From NCBI GenBank assembly GCA_009923795.1, contig RFSU01000020.1, positions 1 through 19,020 on the forward strand: DNA of 19,020 bases. The letters are read 5' to 3'. The translations under genes were made by a program, and so were the position numbers. Under the pieces are notes generated by a model. It did not search any database. It saw nothing but the letters and a program-made list of their open reading frames with translations, and was not told where the DNA came from. The DNA comes from Sphingomonadaceae bacterium (GTDB lineage Bacteria; Pseudomonadota; Alphaproteobacteria; Sphingomonadales; Sphingomonadaceae). This document shows, in pieces, positions 1 through 7,671 of the stretch (position 1 is the stretch's first letter; every line of letters begins with the position of its first letter).

Positions 1-2939
1 TTAAGAATTTTCTGATATTCAACGTCTACCGGGCGGGCCGGGATGGGTGCGGTAGCGGTGGGTGCGGGTGCCGCAGTTCCAGCCTCTTCACCTTGTGCTC
101 CCGGTTCCGCTTGCACCATGGGCATGTTCCGTGATTCCGGCACGTCCGGTCCACGGCCCGGCTCTGGCGGTAGGGTTGCTTGATCGATCTGGACATCTGG
201 CGTTTGGTCGGTTGGATCTTCCTGGAATTCCTCAACAAACAGGGCGGTGGTGGCGTCGATTTCCTGACGGCCAAACTTGGTGCCGTCCTGCAATTCCACA
301 CTTTGGATGTCTCCGTTTTTATCCCGGTTTACCTTTTTGACCGTTACGTTTTCGCCTTCAATGATAAGGGTATCCCCAGGCTCCATGGTGGTCACATCGA
401 CCTGGTATTTCCCCTCACCAATGGCGGCGTAGAATTCCACGGCTTGCTTTTCCATGGCGTTCATCCGCTCATCTTCTTTACTGGCAGCGGCGACATCGTC
501 GTCCAGTTTCATCAGTTCCTCCCTGATTTCCTGCCAAGCGGTGTTCCCGTAGAATTCCTGGGGATCACGGCCAGCAAATTCAGCAGCCTGCTGCACAGCA
601 ACATCTGGAGTGTTCTGACTCCCGTTGCGTAGCATCTTGCGAATGGCGTCTTGGGCGCGGGGGCGTCCGGCAAACTCTTTCACCGTCGGGACATCGTTGT
701 ATCCACCATTCCGTTGCAGGAGCGTTTGCTGCTTTGGCGTCAGGTTTTCACGGCGATTGGCGCGTGCTCTGGCCAGTTCCGCCGCAGGATTGCGCGGAGA
801 AATGCCAGCCTCAACAATGGCCGTGACCAACGGATAGGTTCCGGGGTCCGCTTCAAAGCGGCGGCTTTTCGGTTTCGGCTTTTGAACTACAGGAGGCGGG
901 CTTATTTCAGCGGCGGGTGCAATTTCCGGTGCAGGCGGCTGGCTCTCTGCCACGGGGATTCCGGCAGCGGGGACTGCGGCAGGCGGGGTAGGAATAGGTG
1001 AGGTAGAATTATTGAGAGCCTCTTCAATAGTTGGCCCTTTAAGACTGGTGTATTCTTTCTGCCATTCATTGAGTAATTTTTCACCTTCCAAACCTGGGAG
1101 CCTTTTTCTGATTTCTTCTGAAATTTTGCTAGTTAACCCACCAAATCCACTAAATTGAAGGTCATCATTGGTGCTTTGTTTTTCACCATTATTAACACGC
1201 CGGCGATAATCAAGAAGGGCAAAAAATTCCTTTTCTGTTATACCTGAGCCTGAAGCAATTTTTTGAACGTAGTCAATAACCCTGTTTAATTTTGTTTTTA
1301 CTGGCCCCTTATAGTCCTGCCACTCAAATGCGGCAAGTCCGGGGTAAAAGCTTCCAGTTTCACCGTTTTCATACTGAATAGTGATATTGTCTCTGGAGTC
1401 CAGTGCTGAAGTAACAACGGCTTTTAAACCTTTACGTGGATCTGTTGTTCCTGTATTTACAATTTTATCACCTACCCGGATTTCTTTACCCGTCAATTTC
1501 CCAAAACTCGCAGCCTTTCTTGGGTCAGTGACAGCATGCGCTGGGCCGGGGGCAGGATTTAGAATAGCGGGAGGCGCTTGTTCAGCGGCGGGTGCAATTT
1601 CCGGTGCAGGCGGCTGGCTCTCTGCCATGGGGATTCCGGCAGGCGGGGCCGGTGCTGGAATGGCAGGAACTTCGACAGGAGGCGTGGTAGTTTTCTGAGC
1701 ATTGAGGTCGGCGGCGATTTTGGCGGTTTCGATGACGGCGGCTTCCACTTCCGGAGTTGGAGATGTGGCGATGGCGGCAGCCGTGATGTTGATGCGGTCT
1801 TGAGGGACAGGGACAGGCGCGGGAACTGCTGGGGATTGCTCGGCAGCTGGAACAGCGGCGGGAGGGGCAGCCTCCATCGCGGCCAGCTCGGCATCTGTAA
1901 TGCCTGGCCGTTCTGTGGGAGTGGCTGGATTGACGACACTGGCACGGCCTGGAATCCCTGGAGCAACCGGCGCAGTGGGATCCTGGGTAAATCCGGCAGG
2001 CGGCGGCAGGCCGTCAGTAGATGGGCTGGCGACGGGAGGAGCGCCGGGCGCGGGACGGTTGGCACCAGCGGCGGCGTTGAACCCCGCGAAGGTAGCGCCG
2101 CCCGCCAGTCCGCCGAAAGCGGCATCCCCGGTGCCTGTCATCAGGCCGGGGGTTTCCGTGCCGGCAGGGGCAAGGGCGGCGGTGGCGGCGTTGTTGCCAA
2201 TCTGGCCAATCACTTCCTCAACCGGCTCACTGGCAAGGATGATGATATGGCCAGCGCGTTTGCCGACAACTCTTTCCCCGGCTCCCAACAGCGTGTTGAC
2301 GCCGCGCAGTTCCGCCCCCAGGCCAAAGGGAATAAATTCAGTCCCAACGCCTGTGAGGATACCGCTGGCGATTTTGAGGGCGCGGGCGTCGCCAGTTATG
2401 CCATATTGGTCCGCTTCATCGGCGGCCCCGCGGGCTTCGGAAATACCGCCCTGTGTCAGCACGCCGGCTGATGCGGCCATGGTGCCAGCACGGATTCCAC
2501 CCAGGGCTTTTCCTGCAAATCCAGCAACTCCACCAGTGGCCAGCATGGTTCCGGCCTGACCGATGGCATTCCCGGCAAGGTTGGTATATTTCAAAGACGG
2601 ATTGACCGGCAGGGATTCCGCGATGCTGGCGTCCATTTCATTGGCAGTCTGCCGCAATTCCTCGTTGCCGGTGATGGCTCCAAGTCCGCCAATGATTCCG
2701 GTGCCAGCGCCTGCTACCCCACGGCCCACGGAACTGGCAAAGCTGGTAATGTAGCCTTGGCCGTTGTCGTAGGACGATAACGCCTTTTGACGGGCTGCTT
2801 GAATATCGCCCTCCGCAAACCCATCTTTCTTCATGTCAGGAATAACGTAAGTATCCAGCCAGTGTGCCCGCACGGCCGTCTGATCCGTAGGCGACAGATC
2901 AGAGAAGCCGGGCCCGCTGCGAAATTCTTCCCAAGTCAT
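1..2939 (-). CDS. Giant multidomain internal/ejection-type phage protein, partial (runs off left edge)
   Basis: This frame opens with ATG at 2939 and stays open for 979 codons to the window edge, so the C-terminus is missing. The TTA at positions 1-3 is in another frame. The ATG overlaps the upstream stop as ATGA. Residues 1-60 are helical and charged. Residues 62-230 hold glycine/alanine-rich hydrophobic stretches (around 64-90, 121-165 and 190-220) such as occur in phage proteins that enter or cross membranes during DNA ejection. Residues about 270-455 are a Pro/Ala-rich linker. Residues about 454-657 are a different module with an SH3/KOW-like beta segment (about 480-530) and a helical part. 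A second Pro/Ala linker follows, then a helical and beta region to the edge. Last in a coupled virion operon, it is probably an internal virion or polyvalent protein. That role is inferred from architecture and position; I recognise no catalytic motif in the visible part. Confidence 0.75.
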   Translation of the reverse strand, partial: MTWEEFRSGPGFSDLSPTDQTAVRAHWLDTYVIPDMKKDGFAEGDIQAARQKALSSYDNGQGYITSFASSVGRGVAGAGTGIIGGLGAITGNEELRQTANEMDASIAESLPVNPSLKYTNLAGNAIGQAGTMLATGGVAGFAGKALGGIRAGTMAASAGVLTQGGISEARGAADEADQYGITGDARALKIASGILTGVGTEFIPFGLGAELRGVNTLLGAGERVVGKRAGHIIILASEPVEEVIGQIGNNAATAALAPAGTETPGLMTGTGDAAFGGLAGGATFAGFNAAAGANRPAPGAPPVASPSTDGLPPPAGFTQDPTAPVAPGIPGRASVVNPATPTERPGITDAELAAMEAAPPAAVPAAEQSPAVPAPVPVPQDRINITAAAIATSPTPEVEAAVIETAKIAADLNAQKTTTPPVEVPAIPAPAPPAGIPMAESQPPAPEIAPAAEQAPPAILNPAPGPAHAVTDPRKAASFGKLTGKEIRVGDKIVNTGTTDPRKGLKAVVTSALDSRDNITIQYENGETGSFYPGLAAFEWQDYKGPVKTKLNRVIDYVQKIASGSGITEKEFFALLDYRRRVNNGEKQSTNDDLQFSGFGGLTSKISEEIRKRLPGLEGEKLLNEWQKEYTSLKGPTIEEALNNSTSPIPTPPAAVPAAGIPVAESQPPAPEIAPAAEISPPPVVQKPKPKSRRFEADPGTYPLVTAIVEAGISPRNPAAELARARANRRENLTPKQQTLLQRNGGYNDVPTVKEFAGRPRAQDAIRKMLRNGSQNTPDVAVQQAAEFAGRDPQEFYGNTAWQEIREELMKLDDDVAAASKEDERMNAMEKQAVEFYAAIGEGKYQVDVTTMEPGDTLIIEGENVTVKKVNRDKNGDIQSVELQDGTKFGRQEIDATTALFVEEFQEDPTDQTPDVQIDQATLPPEPGRGPDVPESRNMPMVQAEPGAQGEEAGTAAPAPTATAPIPARPVDVEYQKIL
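906..967. repeat. Direct repeat copy 2 (62 bp) in a Pro/Ala linker of the giant protein
   Basis: Matches 1581-1642 at 61 of 62 positions; the only difference is c953 versus t1628. The offset is 675 bp, or 225 codons, so both copies are read in the same frame and encode the same Pro/Ala/Glu linker. One residue differs (Val here, Met in the other copy). Together the two copies bracket an AT-rich module. Confidence 0.9.
1581..1642. repeat. Direct repeat copy 1 (62 bp) in a Pro/Ala linker of the giant protein
   Basis: Partner of the copy at 906-967, in the same orientation and reading frame. It encodes residues about 433-453 of the minus-strand giant protein. Such near-identity at the DNA level, rather than only in the protein, suggests a recent duplication or recombination. 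Confidence 0.9.
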
Positions 2940-4501
2940 GGTTTTTTCGGGGCTTTTTCCCGCTGGTCGATGTAGCTGGTTGCGGCATCACTCGGCCCTT
3001 TTGCGCCAGCGTTGTCATCCAGAGGGAGTGTCATCTTGAGCACCTCGAATCCGCTTACCATTTCCCCGTTCGGGGCTTTCAGCTTCTTGAAGACGGCCTT
3101 TTCTGCTGGTTTTGCTGCCGCCGCTCCCATCATGAAGCCTCCGCTGCCGATGGGAGTATCGCCGTCTGTCTTTTTGACTTCAACCAGGCTACTTCCACGG
3201 GCGGCTAACTCTGCGGCCAGCTCGTCCTCTTCCCCCTGCTTGATGGACTTCATGACCATGGCCAGCTCAGGGCGATTGAAAGCTTTCGGAAGTTCCGACA
3301 GGACGTTTCCTTTAAATGAATCCCACTGCGCGTTGATTCCAGCATTGGCATTTTGAGCGTTCCGTTCACGCAGCGATGGAACCTCAGCCGGATTAAATTC
3401 CGGAGGTGCTGCAGGCACGGCGGGAGTATTGGGTTTGAGCACACCATAGCCGGGCGGGTTTGATGCGACAGGAGAACCGGATACAACGGTCGCCTTGGGA
3501 GGCGGGGTAAACAGCTTCTTCAATTCCTCATCGGCGGCGGCTTTTTGCGCGAGGGCTACCTGGTCTTTTGGATCAATGGCCAGTGCAGCGGCGGCGTCTG
3601 CTTTCTGCCGGCTCAAAGCAGCGCTGACGGCGGCCTGTTTTGTGATCCGCTCGTATTCCATGGCCTGGCGGCGTTGCACGCTGGCGGGGTCCATGGGCAA
3701 CGCGCCTTGACCGGCTGGCGTGGCTGGATCAATCGGGACGACATCGCCGGGCTGGAAAGTCGGGGCAGGGGTTTGCGGGCCAAAATTTGGCGGTCCGGGA
3801 TTGGCCGGCGGAATAAGGCTGGGATCAAGCAGGCTGTTGTCATTGGTGCCTTGGCTGTCATGCGGCAATTCCCAGGCGGCAGGATCATTGGCGACTGGTC
3901 CAACGGTGTAGGGATTCCCATCCGGCGACTGCTCCGCGATGCTGGTCTGCAGGTCGCGCAAGGCAGGGTCGTTGGGATCATTGACGTTGGCATTTATGTA
4001 GGCGCTCCCATAGCCGCCGGTGCCGGGATTCACCACGGTCACCTTGTAGGGGAGATGTTTTTGCCCGAGCGCGGCAGCGTCCGCATTGGCTTTGATCTGG
4101 CCGGCTGTGAGAGGGATGACACGGGGGCGGGCGGCGGCACCAGGCGAGCGGAAGGCTTCGGGGTTTTCGGCGCGGCGTTTGTAGTAGTCCGCCTGCGCCT
4201 GATTCTCGCTGGCGCCTGCGTTGTATTGCCCGATGCGGGCCATGGTTTCCTGATACTTCAGTCCGCCCACCTCATCCTGCTGCTTCTCGTAGTTGAACTT
4301 CATTTCGTTCAATCCAAACTGCGCCATCTGCTGCTGGTGCTGGCGTTCCCGGTTCCGCTCTTCCATGGCGGCCACCTGACGGGCACGGGCATCATCAATC
4401 ATCATTTTTTCACGGGCAAGCTGGGCATCCAGATTGGAGGAAGCAATGCCAATCAAGTCCGAGAACCTCGGTCCTGCATATGGGATGTAGGGAAGGGACA
4501 T
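2936..4501 (-). CDS. Coiled-coil and Pro-rich structural protein, probable internal virion protein
   Basis: This 521-residue protein has no family I can name. Residues 22-112 are a long polar helix rich in Gln, Glu, Arg and Met, very likely a coiled coil. Residues about 200-265 are Pro/Asp/Asn-rich and low in complexity. A second helical stretch follows at about 275-330, a second Pro-rich linker at about 331-375, and a mixed C-terminal domain after that. The ATG at 4501 lies 7 bases after the upstream stop and has no Shine-Dalgarno sequence. Its own stop overlaps the start of the giant protein as ATGA. It sits between a small protein with a hydrophobic N-terminus and the giant glycine-rich protein, the place where podoviruses often keep their ejected core proteins. 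That role is inferred from position and architecture only. Confidence 0.8.
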   Translation of the reverse strand: MSLPYIPYAGPRFSDLIGIASSNLDAQLAREKMMIDDARARQVAAMEERNRERQHQQQMAQFGLNEMKFNYEKQQDEVGGLKYQETMARIGQYNAGASENQAQADYYKRRAENPEAFRSPGAAARPRVIPLTAGQIKANADAAALGQKHLPYKVTVVNPGTGGYGSAYINANVNDPNDPALRDLQTSIAEQSPDGNPYTVGPVANDPAAWELPHDSQGTNDNSLLDPSLIPPANPGPPNFGPQTPAPTFQPGDVVPIDPATPAGQGALPMDPASVQRRQAMEYERITKQAAVSAALSRQKADAAAALAIDPKDQVALAQKAAADEELKKLFTPPPKATVVSGSPVASNPPGYGVLKPNTPAVPAAPPEFNPAEVPSLRERNAQNANAGINAQWDSFKGNVLSELPKAFNRPELAMVMKSIKQGEEDELAAELAARGSSLVEVKKTDGDTPIGSGGFMMGAAAAKPAEKAVFKKLKAPNGEMVSGFEVLKMTLPLDDNAGAKGPSDAATSYIDQREKAPKKP

Positions 4502-4508
4502 GGAATTG

Positions 4509-5441
4509 TTAAGTTACGACCTGGGCTTTCGGGGTGTAGCCGCTGGCGCTTGATGAATATCCGGCAGCATAAGGAGCGGCAGATTTCGCGGCAGAATAGG
4601 AATTGTAAGTGCCGCCCGTATTCAGCCCGGATGATCCTTTGTAAGTGTTATACGCACTTCCAAGGCCGGAAATGATCTGGCTCCAATCAACGCCTTTGTT
4701 TGCCTGCCCTGCAAAGGCAAGCCCTGCGGTTGCAGCCGGGTTCATTCCAGCGGCCAGATTGTAGCCATTCTGTTCAGCCGTGTAAACATTCTCCGCCTGA
4801 TCCATGGCCATTTTGGACAGCTGCAAATTCTCGCTCATCTTCCACGGGACCGTTTCACGCGGGGTAAGCTGCCAGTCCTGAGGTGATCCGTAGTTGGCGC
4901 GGGGATCGAGAGCATCCGCCTGGGAAATAGCCTGCCCGTTGAGTTGAGCGCCACGCGCCCGGAGGTCCATGTCCATCAGTCCAAGGTCGCGGGCGGTGAG
5001 TGCTTGCCCGGTTCCAGGAGTGCCTACGCTGCCATTCAGGCCGGTGGATTGAGCGACAGTTTCAGTGCTGTCACTCCATGAGGCTTTTCCATTCAGCCAA
5101 TCCTGAGCAACCTTGGATGATGTCCCAACATTCCCCCACAGGGACGGATCGAACCCGTTGGCGCGGTCCATGCTGGTGGCCCGGTTGATTCCGGCATTGC
5201 CCTGCATGAGCTGCTGAATCAGGCTCATCATGTTATAGTTTCCATCCAGCGTATCTTTTTGCACGCCTTGGAAATTGGTGGGCTTCAATTTGACCGGCTG
5301 GTATGCTGCAATGTCGGGAATCCGGCCGGCGGCGGCCATGGCCTGACTCTGGGCCGACTTGGCATCCTGTTGAGCTTTGTTTTGAGAGTAGGCACCATAG
5401 GCGGTGCCTGCTACGCTGACGGCAGTGGCTACCCAGGTCAT
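4509..5441 (-). CDS. Probable internal virion / DNA-ejection protein
   Basis: This 310-residue protein begins with a short hydrophobic Ala/Val/Gly segment (residues about 4-18), followed by a Gln/Ala/Ser/Lys-rich polar helix to about residue 40. The rest is Gly/Ser/Asn/Gln-rich, with a Gly/Ser/Tyr/Ala-rich C-terminal tail from about 260. A hydrophobic N-terminus joined to a Gln/Ala-rich helix is common in small podovirus core proteins that are ejected with the DNA. I assign that role by resemblance and position, not by a specific motif. The start at 5441 overlaps the stop of the cupin gene as ATGA. The stop at 4509 is 7 bases before the next start. It could instead be another minor structural protein. 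Confidence 0.8.
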   Translation of the reverse strand: MTWVATAVSVAGTAYGAYSQNKAQQDAKSAQSQAMAAAGRIPDIAAYQPVKLKPTNFQGVQKDTLDGNYNMMSLIQQLMQGNAGINRATSMDRANGFDPSLWGNVGTSSKVAQDWLNGKASWSDSTETVAQSTGLNGSVGTPGTGQALTARDLGLMDMDLRARGAQLNGQAISQADALDPRANYGSPQDWQLTPRETVPWKMSENLQLSKMAMDQAENVYTAEQNGYNLAAGMNPAATAGLAFAGQANKGVDWSQIISGLGSAYNTYKGSSGLNTGGTYNSYSAAKSAAPYAAGYSSSASGYTPKAQVVT

Positions 5442-5899
5442 GGCAATAATTGTGTTAAGGTTTCCTCTAGGAGATGCCGGGGGATGATCAGGTCATTCTC
5501 TATGGATTCGATATCGGTTTGATCGGTCGGGTGAAAGGTCATCCACTCGCTGTCTTCATGGATAAAAAGCAGTCGCCGGGTTCCGGGTTCCGTGATGCCA
5601 CTCTGGCCAGCCGTGACACGGGATGCACCATCTGCCGTCAGAACAGTAGCCACTCCGGACAGGGCCACATATTGATGCTGGCGGCGGTGGATCTTGCTGA
5701 CGATGACAGAACCGGCTGGCATAAAGAGACGGCGGGAATAAAGGCCGGATGTCAAGGCGTGGACTGGCGGAAGGCATGATTGAGGCAGGGTATTCAGCGC
5801 GGCTTCCACGGCATCGACTGCCGCATGGAATGACGGATAATCCCTCCCGAGGAGTTCCATGGGATCAATGGGCGGGGATGGCAGGCAGGGCGGTTCCAT
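5438..5899 (-). CDS. Small phage cupin-fold protein
   Basis: This 153-residue protein fits a single-domain cupin of a type seen in tailed phages. From residue 60 there is a Pro-Ala-Gly turn (61-63), then a Lys-Ile-His-x3-His motif (His71 and His75), a Val-rich strand, an Ala-Asp-Gly turn (89-91), a Pro-Gly-Thr-Arg-Arg turn (105-109) and a second motif holding His114, Glu115 and His123. An acidic helix, Glu-rich near 131-135, closes the domain. His71, His75 and His114 could bind a metal. I chose the ATG at 5899 because it overlaps the upstream stop as TGATG; the frame is open further upstream, but only as a low-complexity, Arg/Pro-rich shadow of the previous gene. The biological role is unknown. 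Its operon place among virion genes suggests a structural or assembly job. Confidence 0.8.
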   Translation of the reverse strand: MEPPCLPSPPIDPMELLGRDYPSFHAAVDAVEAALNTLPQSCLPPVHALTSGLYSRRLFMPAGSVIVSKIHRRQHQYVALSGVATVLTADGASRVTAGQSGITEPGTRRLLFIHEDSEWMTFHPTDQTDIESIENDLIIPRHLLEETLTQLLP

Positions 5900-6900
5900 C
5901 AGATTCTGTAAGGGTTGGGGGCGTTGAACGTCATGGCCATGGGAACGCGGCGGCGGTGGCCGGTATCTTCCGCGTCTGATTCGCTGGCAATGAAACTGTC
6001 GAAGAGGTTGCGCTTGAACATAGCGTTGGCGATTTCCGCCTGGTCCATTTTTGATTGGTCCACGCTGGCGATGAAGTGAGCGCCGGCTGACCATGCGAGC
6101 CGGTTGTCGTGCTCCACAATGTCATGGTCATCCCAGAGGCGGGAGAAGCGGCGGATGCCTTTGACGGCGATGGTCTGGCCATTCCCGCAAGCACAGGAGC
6201 CGGTGAGTCGGACACGGCGGAAGGCGGGGACATCAATGCCCGGATCCCACTGGGCCACGTCCACGCCATTGGCCCGGACTTTGATGGGAGCTTTCAGGTT
6301 CAGCGGGAGGCGGACGCCCGCGGGCATGATGGCGGTGACCTTGTGGCTGGCTGTGGACCACACGCCGGACTTCAGGCCGATGGATTCCGTGACCGGCTTT
6401 TTGAGATCATCCAAATAGGAAATGGTGACCTTCTGACCGGTGCCGCAAGCGGTGCCCATGAATTCCAACAGGAACGGCTCAGAGCATCCAGGATCCCGCT
6501 CCAGCACGTAGGTGTCCCCCATGTCCTGGAAGGTGTAGTCTTCGCGGGGATGGCCGGGCACCGGCGCGTAGGAGGTCCAGCGGGTGACGTAGGGCAGGGC
6601 CAAGCCTTGGCGGAAGATGACGGTGGGTTGCAGCATCCACGAGGGCAGGGTGATGCCGGGCCATGAATCACCCGCCGCCGCCTGACAGCCACAATAACCC
6701 GGATCGCAGGCCGGGCAGAAACATTGGACCGGCACGCAGATGAAGGCGGGCTTGGCATGTTCCAGCACCTGCTTGTTGGCATAGGCCAGTTGCCGGATGT
6801 CGTTCATCAGCTCCACCAGCTTTTCACGGTCGCACGTGGCATCCTTTCCGGTGGCATCTGCCAGCCATCCGATGACGCGTTCGACGGTGGTTTGATTCAT
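5899..6900 (-). CDS. Probable head-tail adaptor/neck-like protein with a Cys cluster
   Basis: This 333-residue protein has two parts. Residues 55-72 contain six cysteines (55, 60, 62, 65, 70, 72) in a Cys-Pro-rich knuckle that could bind a metal or form disulfides. More cysteines lie at 139, 152, 236 and 238. The C-terminal part (about 215-315) has beta strands around a Phe-Arg-Arg motif (227-229), a Gly-Ile-Arg-Arg-Phe segment (248-252), an Asp-Asp-His-Asp acidic turn (257-260) and a long helix ending in an acidic patch. That pattern resembles a family of phage neck/adaptor proteins, a call from memory and of modest certainty. The ATG at 6900 lacks a Shine-Dalgarno sequence, and the stop overlaps the cupin start. 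A minor capsid or other virion role is also possible. Confidence 0.65.
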   Translation of the reverse strand: MNQTTVERVIGWLADATGKDATCDREKLVELMNDIRQLAYANKQVLEHAKPAFICVPVQCFCPACDPGYCGCQAAAGDSWPGITLPSWMLQPTVIFRQGLALPYVTRWTSYAPVPGHPREDYTFQDMGDTYVLERDPGCSEPFLLEFMGTACGTGQKVTISYLDDLKKPVTESIGLKSGVWSTASHKVTAIMPAGVRLPLNLKAPIKVRANGVDVAQWDPGIDVPAFRRVRLTGSCACGNGQTIAVKGIRRFSRLWDDHDIVEHDNRLAWSAGAHFIASVDQSKMDQAEIANAMFKRNLFDSFIASESDAEDTGHRRRVPMAMTFNAPNPYRI

Positions 6901-6906
6901 GGCTGA

Positions 6907-6921
6907 CTATTGCAAATGATT
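6907..6921. promoter_or_regulatory. 15-bp motif shared with the divergent gap (possible regulatory site)
   Basis: This 15-base stretch in the 25-bp gap upstream of the adaptor-like gene matches 10678-10692 at 13 of 15 positions. Both lie in short non-coding gaps just ahead of minus-strand starts. This could be a shared promoter or operator element, or chance. I see no convincing -35/-10 pair. Confidence 0.25.
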
Positions 6922-6925
6922 GGCG

Positions 6926-7165
6926 TTAATCAACACAGTAATGATCCAGTCTTTTTGGATATGCTTTTAATTCAGCCCCTTGAATCGCCATTGAGCGCCT
7001 TGAGATTTCGGCGCGCATTTCAGGGTCGGCCATTATTCTTTCCTGTTTTTGGGCGCGTTTTTGCACCTGCTTTTTTAACTCCCTTAGTTCAGCTGCTTTT
7101 TGAGCCTTAGCTCTTTTGGCTGCCTTTTGTTGTTTTGTCAGCATGGCACTCATAATAAACATCAT
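6926..7165 (-). CDS. Small basic coiled-coil protein of unknown function
   Basis: This 79-residue protein is dominated by Lys, Gln, Ala, Arg and Glu between residues about 9 and 45 and is likely a single long helix. A short amphipathic segment and a tyrosine-containing tail follow. The ATG at 7165 overlaps the upstream stop as ATGA, and a purine stretch (AAGGG) lies just upstream. This is one of the few starts here with anything like a Shine-Dalgarno sequence; a second in-frame ATG at 7162 is possible. It lies between a fibre-knob-like gene and the adaptor-like gene, so a minor virion or assembly role is plausible. No family is recognised. Confidence 0.65.
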   Translation of the reverse strand: MMFIMSAMLTKQQKAAKRAKAQKAAELRELKKQVQKRAQKQERIMADPEMRAEISRRSMAIQGAELKAYPKRLDHYCVD

Positions 7166-7671
7166 CCCTTTGCGTAAATGTTAAGCGTGACGGCGTTTGC
7201 CGCATTGAACCCAATGGACAGATTGCTGGCGGTCTTGGAAATGATCCACCATCGGAAGGCTCCGGGGTCTGCGGACGGCTCCACGGTAACCACATAGTTG
7301 GTATCCCCGAACGGAATGGCCAGATTGGCAGTCCCAGCTGATCCTGCGGCGGTGCTGGCGGAGGCGGAGACAAAGCGCCGGCCCACATAGATCCCGCCAT
7401 CCGTGCCGATTTCAGCGGTGTTTAGCGTGTCGGTGGAAACCTTGTTCAGGTTGAGGCTGGCGAACCGGCCATCCGCATCAGCAATGGCGGCGACAATGCT
7501 ATCTTCAATCGCCTGCTGACTGGACTGCGGGAAGGCCACGACGATGGATTCAGCGACTTGCCGCAAAAAGTCGTTGCAGCGCATGTCGTCAGAGACATTG
7601 GGCCGGATAAGAAGGTCAAAGGTGGTGCCGAAGGTATTTCCTCCGGAGTCTGCTAGGTGCGGGGTTGACAT
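7162..7671 (-). CDS. Small tail-fibre/knob-like structural protein
   Basis: This 169-residue protein has a polar N-terminus, a helical stretch (about 33-70) and a C-terminal beta domain from about residue 103. The beta domain follows the pattern Ala-Ile-Pro-Phe-Gly, Tyr-Val-Val-Thr-Val, Phe-Arg-Trp-Trp, Ser-Lys-Thr-Ala, and a closing strand ending Ala-Lys-Gly. That order of short strands with a Lys-Thr-Ala turn resembles the C-terminal knob domains of phage tail fibres and other receptor-facing proteins, so a surface role is inferred. I took the ATG at 7671, which overlaps the end of the upstream gene by 19 bases; a TTG at 7695 is possible but weaker. The stop overlaps the next ATG as ATGA. 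Confidence 0.7.
   Translation of the reverse strand: MSTPHLADSGGNTFGTTFDLLIRPNVSDDMRCNDFLRQVAESIVVAFPQSSQQAIEDSIVAAIADADGRFASLNLNKVSTDTLNTAEIGTDGGIYVGRRFVSASASTAAGSAGTANLAIPFGDTNYVVTVEPSADPGAFRWWIISKTASNLSIGFNAANAVTLNIYAKG

Noticed and set aside
3545..4675. Open plus-strand frame of about 376 codons within the minus-strand block
   Set aside because: It crosses two well-placed minus-strand genes and its translation is Gly/Arg/His-rich without motifs, so it is a shadow.
5900..6094. Upstream extension of the cupin gene
   Set aside because: The extra residues are Arg/Pro/Gln-rich, out of frame with the adaptor-like gene, and lack cupin features. The ATG at 5899 couples to the upstream stop.
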